64,000 nucleotides of DNA from JAVBQJ01 sp031549115 (GTDB taxonomy: Bacteria; Verrucomicrobiota; Lentisphaeria; Victivallales; Victivallaceae): contig JAVBQJ010000023.1 in assembly GCA_031549115.1 (NCBI GenBank), positions 1 through 64,000 of the forward strand. Direction: 5' to 3'. The notes below the pieces were generated by a model. The model ran no database searches. It was not told the DNA's origin and saw only the letters and a program-made list of their open reading frames with translations. Shown here piece by piece: positions 24,862 to 32,647 of the stretch (the stretch's first letter is position 1; the number at the start of each line of letters is the position of its first letter). The translations under genes and the position numbers were made by a program.

Positions 24862-25620
24862 ATGGCAAAATGGCATTATCTGGTAAAAGGACAGAAGCAG
24901 GGGCCGGTCGACTCCGACCGCCTCTTGTCTTTGGCGGCGGCCGGCGTTATTCGGGAAGACACCCCAATACGCCCCGAGAGCGCGAATGAATGGGTGGAAT
25001 TGCGCAATTCCGAGCTCGCTCCCCACGGGACGCCGTGCAAAATCATCAACGCAATCGGCAAACTCGAACGCATCTACCGTGATTTCCGCTTCTGCCTCGG
25101 CTGCGGCTTCGTGCTGTGGAGTCTGCTGTCGCTGAAAATCCTGACCATCCTGCCGGAGGTCGACATCACGGAACTGACCCGGATCCTCACGTTGATTTCC
25201 GATTCGAAAGTGTGGCTCATCATCGCCGCGCTGAGTGTGGTTTTCCTGTTGGGAACCCTGATTTCGTGGGGGCGGCTGCAATGCCGGATCTGGCACGTGA
25301 TTCCGCGGGAAGACCGGCCGCTGTCGCCGTCCATGGCCGGTGTTCTGACCAGTGTGCCGGTGATTTCGGCGGTCGCCAACTTCTGGACCGTGATCCGCCT
25401 GAGCCGGACGCTGACCCGTCAGGAGCGGCGGGAGGGCGTGGTCGCCCAGCGGCCGAGCCAGGCGCTGGCATGGGTATATTGCATTCTCACCGTACTGACC
25501 TTGTCGCCGCTGTTTCCGCTGCTGGTGATGATATTTCTGCTGATCGTCTGGCTGGCGCTGGCGCGGCAGCAGAAGGAAGCGGCCACCACCATCCTACATC
25601 AACGGCTGCTGCAGGAGTAA
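24862..25620 (+). CDS. GYF_2 domain membrane protein 1
   Basis: A 252-residue protein. Residues 1-50 form a GYF_2 domain (KWHYLVKGQKQGPVDSDRL, then NEWVEL), a small fold thought to bind proline-rich or other peptides. About four transmembrane helices follow (near 80-97, 118-138, 152-175 and 205-235). It is a paralogue of the next gene, which begins 8 nt downstream. The ligand of the GYF_2 domain is unknown. It is first of four genes ending in an AsmA-like giant protein, so a role in envelope biogenesis is possible by association only. Confidence 0.75.
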   Translation: MAKWHYLVKGQKQGPVDSDRLLSLAAAGVIREDTPIRPESANEWVELRNSELAPHGTPCKIINAIGKLERIYRDFRFCLGCGFVLWSLLSLKILTILPEVDITELTRILTLISDSKVWLIIAALSVVFLLGTLISWGRLQCRIWHVIPREDRPLSPSMAGVLTSVPVISAVANFWTVIRLSRTLTRQERREGVVAQRPSQALAWVYCILTVLTLSPLFPLLVMIFLLIVWLALARQQKEAATTILHQRLLQE

Positions 25621-25628
25621 CACGACTC

Positions 25629-26438
25629 ATGAATAAATGGCATTATCAAATTCACGGACACAGCACCGGTCCGGTTTCCCCCGAGGAATTGCGGCGCGAA
25701 ATCGCGGCGGGGCGGGTAACCGGCCGGACCCCGGTATGGCATGAAGCGTTGCCGGATTGGATTCCTTTGAGCGAATCGGAGTTGGCCGAACTGCTGACCG
25801 AACCGCTGGACGAAAGCTGTATCGCGGGTGCGATTACTCTGCTTTTCCGCTTGTTCCGGGTCTACTGGCTGCTGGTATTTCTGTGCATCATCACCTTCCT
25901 GGTCGGCTTGAGCATGATCGCTTCGATGCTGAGCAATTACCGGGTGAACAACGAACTCAGCGATGGATGGCTGGCGGCCTCCATCAGCGTTTCCGGGGCC
26001 GCAATTTTGCTCGGATTGAGCGCCGTGGTGGTCTGGCTGGTAATCATTTACCAGGGCTGGAAAGCGATTCCTCCGGAATGCGCCGAAACCACGCCGGGGC
26101 GCGCGGCCGGGCTCCTGTGCATTCCCATGTTCAACTGGTACTGGAACTTCGTCGCGATCGCGGGCTTGAGCAAAGCGTTGAACGCCCAGCTGCAACGCGA
26201 CGGCATCCGGACGGCGCCGGTCAGCGAAGCTTTGTGCAAAACCTATTGTGTGTTGCGGACTCTGGATATTTTTGCGGTCTTCACGCCGGTGGCGCTGCTG
26301 CTCGGATTGCTTCTGCCCGGCCAACTGTGCCGGGGCGCCTCGGCCATTTGGCAGAACCGCTTGCGCGAACGTCTCGCCGACGCCCAGGCGGCGGCCGCCA
26401 AACAGGAAAAACTACCCACGGAAGAAGGAGAAAAATAA
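25629..26438 (+). CDS. GYF_2 domain membrane protein 2
   Basis: A 269-residue paralogue of the preceding protein. The N-terminal GYF_2 domain (KWHYQIHGHSTGPVSPEELR, PVWHEALPDWIPL) is followed by helices near 75-100, 118-145, 160-180 and 205-235. The tail is Ala/Gln/Lys-rich. IPMFNWYWNFVAIAGLSKALN resembles the DUF4328/GYF_2-associated membrane domain of PVC bacteria. The true start is the ATG at 25629; a longer frame upstream overlaps paralogue 1 and is not protein-like. Its stop is 1 base before the next ATG. Confidence 0.75.
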   Translation: MNKWHYQIHGHSTGPVSPEELRREIAAGRVTGRTPVWHEALPDWIPLSESELAELLTEPLDESCIAGAITLLFRLFRVYWLLVFLCIITFLVGLSMIASMLSNYRVNNELSDGWLAASISVSGAAILLGLSAVVVWLVIIYQGWKAIPPECAETTPGRAAGLLCIPMFNWYWNFVAIAGLSKALNAQLQRDGIRTAPVSEALCKTYCVLRTLDIFAVFTPVALLLGLLLPGQLCRGASAIWQNRLRERLADAQAAAAKQEKLPTEEGEK

Positions 26439-26439
26439 T

Positions 26440-26871
26440 ATGGATACGCTGGAAACCAAACGTTGGATCGCCGCGGAGCTGAACAAAGGCGTCAGTCTCG
26501 GCGACATCCAGAAGCAGTTGACCGCAGAGTTCAATATCAAAATGACTTTCCTCGAACTGCGTTTGCTGGCGGCGGAACTCGAGAATATCGACTGGGCCAA
26601 ACAGGATCCGGTGAAGCCGGAAAAGAAACCCGAAGATGCCGCCCAGGCCGCCGCGGTTCCCCAATCCGGCACCGTGGTGGAGATCAGCAAGATCGCCCGT
26701 CCCGGCGCCATGGCCAACGGTACGGTGAAGTTCCAATCCGGTGCCAGCGCCGAATGGATCGTGGACAGCTCCGGCCGCCTGGGATTCGACAAAGTCGACG
26801 GCGAACCGACCAAGGAAGACATGCAGGAATTCATGAAAGAGCTCCAGCAGATGCTCGGCGCCGGGAGATAA
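26440..26871 (+). CDS. hypothetical protein with N-terminal helical and C-terminal beta domain
   Basis: A 143-residue soluble protein of unknown function. Residues 1-50 are helical (TKRWIAAELNKGVSLGDIQ, LRLLAAELENIDW). A Lys/Pro/Ala linker (55-75) precedes a small beta-rich domain (TVVEISKIARPGAMANG, GASAEWIVDSSGRLGFDKV) and a terminal acidic helix. The conserved look of the C-terminal domain suggests a real family, but I cannot name it. GAAGGAG lies about 8 nt before the ATG. It sits between the GYF_2 pair and the AsmA-like gene, which follows 6 nt later. Confidence 0.7.
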   Translation: MDTLETKRWIAAELNKGVSLGDIQKQLTAEFNIKMTFLELRLLAAELENIDWAKQDPVKPEKKPEDAAQAAAVPQSGTVVEISKIARPGAMANGTVKFQSGASAEWIVDSSGRLGFDKVDGEPTKEDMQEFMKELQQMLGAGR

Positions 26872-26877
26872 CCCGCG

Positions 26878-29800
26878 TTGCGCCGGCGGGGGCGATTCCG
26901 TTTCAAGCTCTGGTGGTTGCGGCTGCTGCATGTGTTGCCGGCCGCGCTGCTGGGGCTGTTGTTGTTTTATTGGGTCGTCACCAGCTCCTGGTTTCTGCGT
27001 TACGCGGTGCTGCCGCGGCTGTCGCAGGTCACCGAAATGCCGCTGTCGGCCCGGTCGGTGGATTTTGAATTATGGCAGGGCCGTCTGACCCTCACCGATT
27101 TCGCCGCCGGGAACGAGGACTCCGGATTGTTCTTCTGCCGCGGCAAAACGCTCACCGCCCACCTCCGTTACCGGGAACTGTGGCGCGGCGTGATTGCGCT
27201 GGACGATATTTCCACCGCCGCAAGCGAGGTCCGCATCACCATTCCGGTCGGCAAAGCACGATCCGGCGCTCCGGCTGCTTCCCGGCGGTCGCCGCTGCAA
27301 GTGCATCTCACCCGCCTGGCGGCCTCGGATTCCCGATTGCAACTGATCTGGGAACACCAACTCACCGGCCAACGTTTCGATCTGCGGCTGCGGGAAATCG
27401 ACGCCACTATGGATCAATTGCGCAATGGCGCCGTCAGCAAACTGGAATTCGCCTGCCGTCCAGACTATACGGACGACTGGATGGCGCTGCGCGCCGGGCG
27501 CGCCCACGGCGACTGGCAGCTGGAATTCGACGAACGCCTGCATCTGACCGGAAGCGACTGGTCCACCTTCCTGGAAGACGGCGCGGGGCGCTTCGGCGGC
27601 TTCGACTGGCCCGCTTCGCCGACCACGAGTCGGATTCAATTCCGGGACGACAAGTGGAACTTTGTGGAACTGCGGGGCAAAAGCAGCGCCCCGGACTATA
27701 CCGGCAGCAGCTTCGATATCGCCGGAGCGCTGTCCCTGGATGGCTTTGCGGTCGCGGCGGGAAGCAAACTGCATTTGACGCCGCCACTGCTGCGGGACTG
27801 GTTCGGCGAAACCGGCGGCGCCATGAATGCCGACCTCACCGTGGAGGGCGCCGGAAGCTATCGCCGGCCGGCCGGGAAAATCCGCTTCGACTGGCGGCAC
27901 CGGGGCTCGCTCGATTGGGCGGGAAGCCTTCTGGATCTGCCGCCGTTCCGTGCCGCCGGTGAGTTCCGTATCGAACTCGACCGGGACAACCGCAGTCTGA
28001 CTCTGGCCGACACCGATATCACGGTCACTCCGGGCGAAGCCGCCGACGCGATCCGGCTGCAGGTCCCCACCGAACACCCGGTAACTTACCACTGGGGCAG
28101 CCACGCGTTCGCCGATCATGCCGGACAGATCCGGCTCCTGTTCCAACAGCTGCCGGTCACGCTGCTGACCCGGGTTTTTCCGCTGCCGTCCGGCTGGGAA
28201 TTGGCCGCCGGAACCGCCTCCGGACAATTGTCGCTGGAGACGCTCGCCGGAACGCCGCAGCTCGGCGCCACCGGAGAAATCACCGCCGCCGCACTGACTC
28301 TGGAAACACCGGCAGGGCCCGGCGAGGCGGGCGACCTGTATCTGGGATTCGCGCTCACCGGTACGCAAACGCAATGGCGCCTGCCCCGTTGGCACTTATC
28401 CTACCGGCGCGACGGCCGGGAGCTGATGCGGCTGGACGGAAAGGCCGACTGGAATGTGCAAGAGCATGCCGTCGACTTCCGGCTCGAGGCGCCGCTGCTG
28501 GAAAAGGAATTGCTTCCGCCACAGCAGCAGGAACAATTCGAAGCATGGCAAGCGCGTCTGAAAATACAAGACCTGCAAGGAGTGATACAAGGGCGCTTCC
28601 GTCCGGGAATTCTGCATCTGGATCAGTTGGAATTCAATTCCGGACCGCTGCGCCTGGCGCTGGAGCCGCAGAATTTTTCCGCCGGCACCGGCTGGGACAC
28701 GACCCGCTGGCGCCTGACTCTAGACCGGTGGCCAATGACCGAAACGGCAACGCTGTCCGGAAATGCCGGGCTGGAGTGGCAGCAGCGGCAACTCCGTTGG
28801 AGCGCCGCCTGGCATCTGGACAATCCGGAACGGCTCGGAGCACTCGACGGCACCTGCGACGGCGGCTGGAACGGAGACACCGGGCAATTGACGATTCATA
28901 AGCTGACCTGGGATGGCCCGGAAGCCGGCTCCGGGAGCGTGTTGCCGTTCGTCTGCGACTGGGAATCGCGCCGGCTGTTGTCGCCGCTGCAATTGGACTG
29001 GCAGGATTTGAAGCCGCGGCTGCTGCTGCCGCCGCTGCACGAAGGCATGTTGGCGGGGAAAGCGGTACTGTTGCAGGAATCCGACCGCTGGCAGGCGGCG
29101 GTCACACTGGAAAGCACGGCGCCGTTTTTCGCGCCGTTGCCGCAAACCGCCGACTGGCCGCTGGCCCCCACGGCCCACATCCTGTTCGAATGGCCCTTTG
29201 ACAGCCCGGAAGTGGAGGTACGCGCAACGCTGGAACAGAATACCGGAAGCGAGGCCCCGCAATACGATCTAAATACCGAATTCCGCTGGAATCCGGCGAC
29301 CGGCGCGGGCGCGGGCGAAATCGGCATCCTGGCGTTGCGCCCGCCGCAAAATCCCCTGTGGTCGCTGCATCACTCCGAGCTCAAATTGCAGTTCCGGCCG
29401 CACTATTGGGAGGTGACCGGACAATTATGGGCGGCAATTTCAGATTATCTGCAGGCCAGCGCCGAAGTGCGGCTGACGGCGACGCCGGAAGCGGTGACCC
29501 TGTCGCAATGCGACGGCCGCGTGACCACGCCGGCGGCGGAGCCGGCGCTGGTCTGGACGGCATCGGCGCACTGGGGCCTGACGGCGCCCGAACAAACCGA
29601 CATTGAGCTGCGGATCAAAAAATGGAATCAGCCGCTGCTGCAACGCCCCGAAGATATTCTTTCCGGACCCGCGGCGGAAGCCGCGACGGCGACAACGCCG
29701 GCGCAGCCGTGGCAGTTCGATTTCGGGCCGCGCCTGTGGCAATGCCGTTTCCGCATCGACGACTTCACACCGGTGGCGGGAATCTCCGGCAAGGCCGACG

Positions 29801-30609
29801 GAAACTGGAAGGGCCAAGGCGGCGTCTTCGAGTTTCAGGCTTCCCAATTGAGCTGCAACGGCGCCGAGATGCAGTTGGACGCCTCGTTGTGCAACATCGC
29901 TGACGATTATCCGCAATTCACGCTGCGTCTCCTGGGCGTCAATCTGGATACGGCCATATGGTGGCAGTCGCTGTATCATCGTTTTTCCACCAACAGCGGC
30001 ATCATCCGGCAAGTGGAAATGGAGCTGGCCGGAAGCGCCGCGCCCCCTCCCCGCTTCTGGGACGACCTGACCGGCCGTACCGAAATGCGGCTGGAAACCG
30101 TGGATATCGAAAACCAGTTTCAGCAAACCACGATCGGGCAATTGCTGTTTCTGCCGCTGGAAGCCTATCTGCGCATCCGTACGTTCCTGCCGGGGGGCTC
30201 CGGCGGCTGGATTCCGCAGGTGGGAGGTTTCAACCGGGATTTTCTGTCGCTGTTCCAGAACACCCGGCGCTTTACCTTCGACCGGGGAGCGATCCGGCTC
30301 ACCGGCGCCGACGGTTTGATCACCGTGGAACAATTCGACTTTTACGGCACCGACATCGATCATCTGCAATTCGCCGGTACCGTCGGCTGCGGCAGCCGCC
30401 GGCTGCTCGATCTGAATTCCACCATCGACTTTCAGGGGCTGATCGTACCGCTGGAGCTCAGCGGCACACTGGAGGAGCCACAGGTTCAATGGGACGAAAC
30501 CACGCTGCGGATTTTTTCCGACAACGCGGTTTCATGGAGTTCCCGCCTGCTCGATACCGGCGCCGAATTGCTCAGCACCGGCACCGAACTGTTTTCTTCC
30601 GGAAAATGA
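26878..30609 (+). CDS. AsmA-like giant envelope protein
   Basis: A 1243-residue protein anchored by an N-terminal helix (LLHVLPAALLGLLLFYWVV) with a very long beta-strand-rich body. The opening (PLSARSVDFELWQGRLTLTD, FFCRGKTLTAHLRYRELWRG) is the standard AsmA/DUF748 pattern of nested lipid-groove repeats. The C-terminal region (LTGADGLITVEQFDFYGTDI, SSRLLDTGAELLSTGTELF) resembles the AsmA C-terminal domain. Such proteins bridge inner and outer membranes and transport lipids or affect outer-membrane assembly. The start is a TTG at 26878 with GGGAGA 9 nt upstream; no ATG is suitably placed. It ends the four-gene operon and is the second giant AsmA-like protein here. Confidence 0.72.
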   Translation: MRRRGRFRFKLWWLRLLHVLPAALLGLLLFYWVVTSSWFLRYAVLPRLSQVTEMPLSARSVDFELWQGRLTLTDFAAGNEDSGLFFCRGKTLTAHLRYRELWRGVIALDDISTAASEVRITIPVGKARSGAPAASRRSPLQVHLTRLAASDSRLQLIWEHQLTGQRFDLRLREIDATMDQLRNGAVSKLEFACRPDYTDDWMALRAGRAHGDWQLEFDERLHLTGSDWSTFLEDGAGRFGGFDWPASPTTSRIQFRDDKWNFVELRGKSSAPDYTGSSFDIAGALSLDGFAVAAGSKLHLTPPLLRDWFGETGGAMNADLTVEGAGSYRRPAGKIRFDWRHRGSLDWAGSLLDLPPFRAAGEFRIELDRDNRSLTLADTDITVTPGEAADAIRLQVPTEHPVTYHWGSHAFADHAGQIRLLFQQLPVTLLTRVFPLPSGWELAAGTASGQLSLETLAGTPQLGATGEITAAALTLETPAGPGEAGDLYLGFALTGTQTQWRLPRWHLSYRRDGRELMRLDGKADWNVQEHAVDFRLEAPLLEKELLPPQQQEQFEAWQARLKIQDLQGVIQGRFRPGILHLDQLEFNSGPLRLALEPQNFSAGTGWDTTRWRLTLDRWPMTETATLSGNAGLEWQQRQLRWSAAWHLDNPERLGALDGTCDGGWNGDTGQLTIHKLTWDGPEAGSGSVLPFVCDWESRRLLSPLQLDWQDLKPRLLLPPLHEGMLAGKAVLLQESDRWQAAVTLESTAPFFAPLPQTADWPLAPTAHILFEWPFDSPEVEVRATLEQNTGSEAPQYDLNTEFRWNPATGAGAGEIGILALRPPQNPLWSLHHSELKLQFRPHYWEVTGQLWAAISDYLQASAEVRLTATPEAVTLSQCDGRVTTPAAEPALVWTASAHWGLTAPEQTDIELRIKKWNQPLLQRPEDILSGPAAEAATATTPAQPWQFDFGPRLWQCRFRIDDFTPVAGISGKADGNWKGQGGVFEFQASQLSCNGAEMQLDASLCNIADDYPQFTLRLLGVNLDTAIWWQSLYHRFSTNSGIIRQVEMELAGSAAPPPRFWDDLTGRTEMRLETVDIENQFQQTTIGQLLFLPLEAYLRIRTFLPGGSGGWIPQVGGFNRDFLSLFQNTRRFTFDRGAIRLTGADGLITVEQFDFYGTDIDHLQFAGTVGCGSRRLLDLNSTIDFQGLIVPLELSGTLEEPQVQWDETTLRIFSDNAVSWSSRLLDTGAELLSTGTELFSSGK

Positions 30610-30633
30610 ACCGGCGCCGCACGACACTAGTAT

Positions 30634-30659
30634 CATAAAAAAAATTCGTTTTTTTTATG
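30634..30659 (+). terminator. A/T-stem hairpin with TTCG loop
   Basis: CAT plus eight A, a TTCG loop, then eight T plus ATG form a perfect 11-bp stem 25 nt after the AsmA-like stop. The T-run is part of the stem. It may terminate the operon or isolate the promoter of locus B, which begins 10 bp later. Confidence 0.55.
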
Positions 30660-30668
30660 CGACTGGTA

Positions 30669-30699
30669 TTGACTTTTTTGTATTACTTTGCTATAATAC
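30669..30699 (+). promoter_or_regulatory. promoter of locus B with overlapping inverted repeat
   Basis: TTGACT (30669-30674), a 17-base spacer and a perfect TATAAT (30692-30697). The inverted repeat GTATTA-N8-TAATAC (30680-30699) covers the spacer and -10. It could be an operator for the GntR-type regulator encoded just downstream. Confidence 0.75.
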
Positions 30700-30727
30700 A
30701 TACAAAACACCAAGGATTCTATAAAAA

Positions 30728-31891
30728 ATGGCGATAATATACGATAAAATGCTACAATTATTATCCCGCCCGCCTTCACGCAGCGGACTGCGGCTGAAAA
30801 GCGAGCGGGAATTGGCCCGGATTTTCAACGTCAACCCCCGGAGTACGAATTACGCGTTGTCGCTGCTGGAAAAAGACGGCATCATCGAACGCCGCCAGGG
30901 CAGCGGCAGTTTCGTGCGCAAGATCCCGTTTCTGGCGCCGGCGCTGCCGGACGAACCGGTGAAGATCGATCCCTTTATCACCAGCGTCGAGGGCAACTGG
31001 CTGCAGGAGAGCGAAAAACCGATGCGTCACTTTGAAATCGCCCTGTGGGGTGTTTGCAGCGACGGCTGGGCGGACGCGGAATTGCGGCGGGGCATCATCG
31101 AGCGCCTGAAGCGGGATGGTCACGGAGTGACTTCTTTCGCCCCCAACACGATGCGCCGTCAGCTCGAGGAGTGCGGCCTCCAATTCGACGCTTCACTGGT
31201 TTTTACCCAGGCGATAGACGAGTTTCAAACCTTGGGCTTTCCGGCCAGCCATCCATTGCTTTACATCGCGGACGGCAATCAATCTTCGGTGGTGTCGCCG
31301 ATCGCCCGCTATGATTTCTTTGAAATGTTCGATCGCGGCGCCCAATTGTTTCGCCAGAACGGCATCCGCCGGGTGGCCGGCATCGGCCTGTCGGATTATG
31401 CCCGGCGGGTGGACGCGGTGAATTTCGAGTGGGCCTGCCGGGTTCATCAGCTGGAATGCCTGCAAACCTTCGATTGCCGGCAGGAGACGGAGGCGGTTCG
31501 CGAAGCCGCCGACCGCATCTTTCCGGCGGGCCGGCCGGAGCTGTGGCCGGAGGGCCTTTTCGTTTCGGACAACATCATCATGCATCTGGTCTGGCCGTTT
31601 CTCTACCGCAACGGCCTGCGCCCGGGCGAGAATGTGGCGGTGATCACCCACAGCAACCAGGGGGATACGCTGCCGCCGCCGTATGATTGGAGCCGGCTGG
31701 AATTCCAGCCATACCGTTTCGGCCGCCACTGCGCCGAAACCCTGTTGCGGCCGATGCTCTTTGCCGGTGAAGACATCGAGCTGCTGGCCATGTCCGCCCA
31801 CTGGATCGCCGGAGAAACATTGACTTTGAAGCAGAACCCGCGGAATGATAAATCCCGAAAAGGCAAAGGAGGTAACCGTAACCAGGAATGA
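30728..31891 (+). CDS. GntR-type regulator with sugar-binding-like effector domain
   Basis: A 387-residue transcription factor. Residues about 1-65 are a GntR winged helix (LRLKSERELARIFNVNPRS, SLLEKDGIIERRQGSGSFV). The remainder resembles a LacI-type periplasmic-binding-protein fold (IALWGVCSDGWADAELRRGI, FVSDNIIMHLVWPFLYRNG, RPGENVAVITHSNQ). The C-terminus is basic (NDKSRKGKGGNRNQE). It is first in locus B; the pseudopilin starts 60 nt downstream. An inverted repeat over the -10 of its promoter suggests autoregulation. The effector is probably a sugar but is unknown. Confidence 0.85.
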   Translation: MAIIYDKMLQLLSRPPSRSGLRLKSERELARIFNVNPRSTNYALSLLEKDGIIERRQGSGSFVRKIPFLAPALPDEPVKIDPFITSVEGNWLQESEKPMRHFEIALWGVCSDGWADAELRRGIIERLKRDGHGVTSFAPNTMRRQLEECGLQFDASLVFTQAIDEFQTLGFPASHPLLYIADGNQSSVVSPIARYDFFEMFDRGAQLFRQNGIRRVAGIGLSDYARRVDAVNFEWACRVHQLECLQTFDCRQETEAVREAADRIFPAGRPELWPEGLFVSDNIIMHLVWPFLYRNGLRPGENVAVITHSNQGDTLPPPYDWSRLEFQPYRFGRHCAETLLRPMLFAGEDIELLAMSAHWIAGETLTLKQNPRNDKSRKGKGGNRNQE

Positions 31892-31951
31892 CTCTACGGT
31901 TGGCGTCGGATTTTCACGTTGTTGTAAAACATGTAACAAGGAAATTGACTC

Positions 31952-32620
31952 ATGAAAAAATTCACTCTAATTGAACTCCTGGTTGTTATTGCCATTATCG
32001 CAATTCTCGCCAGCATGTTGCTGCCGGCGCTGGCCAAGGCCCGGAAAAAGGCGCAGGAAATTACCTGCGTCAGCAATCTGAAGCAGATCGGCACCGCCTG
32101 TCACCTGTACTCCGTCGACGACGGGTCGTATTGGCCGGTCACCGCGGGATTGCCGGGCTGGCCGCAGTTTCCCGAGGGGGAGCGCTATGTCAGCATCATC
32201 GGCTGGGGGCGAACCTGGATCAGCGAGGTGGAGCGCTACAACGGCTACCTGATCACCAATCTGGCGCAAGCCAATGTCCCGCAGGAAAGCTATACCTACA
32301 ACCGGGTTTACCAGTGTCCGCTGAGTCAACATGTCACCGGTTATGGACAGACCTGGGAGCTGAGCAAGGATTTCTGGGCAGTGCACGAGCCGCCGCAGAT
32401 AAGCTCCTGGAAGAGTCCGTCGAGCAAGTACGTCATCACCGACATCGATCTGTCCGTGGCGTCAAACCCGTACTTCTGGCAGGCCACGGTGTCGGGCGGC
32501 GGCGGCTGGCTTATCGATGAACTCCGTCATGACCGGGGCAACAGCGTATTGTTCGCGGATGGGCACGTCGCGGTCGTCAAGCTGGAGAACGGCCCCAATT
32601 TCCAATTGCTGGATAACTGA
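31952..32620 (+). CDS. prepilin-type H-X9-DG pseudopilin, locus B
   Basis: A 222-residue pseudopilin. The leader [18 protein letters not shown] has Glu5 and Lys at the -1 site. It continues with [20 protein letters not shown] and ends with an H-X9-DG element ([14 protein letters not shown]). Of the four pseudopilins in the window it has the shortest leader. AAGGAAA lies upstream of the ATG. It sits between the GntR-type regulator and a DUF4838 protein (27-nt gap), the position seen in the other loci. It probably forms or decorates a surface pseudopilus; the assembly genes are elsewhere. Confidence 0.9.
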   Translation: MKKFTLIELLVVIAIIAILASMLLPALAKARKKAQEITCVSNLKQIGTACHLYSVDDGSYWPVTAGLPGWPQFPEGERYVSIIGWGRTWISEVERYNGYLITNLAQANVPQESYTYNRVYQCPLSQHVTGYGQTWELSKDFWAVHEPPQISSWKSPSSKYVITDIDLSVASNPYFWQATVSGGGGWLIDELRHDRGNSVLFADGHVAVVKLENGPNFQLLDN

Positions 32621-32647
32621 ACTGTCGCCGAATCCGGGAGAATAGCG

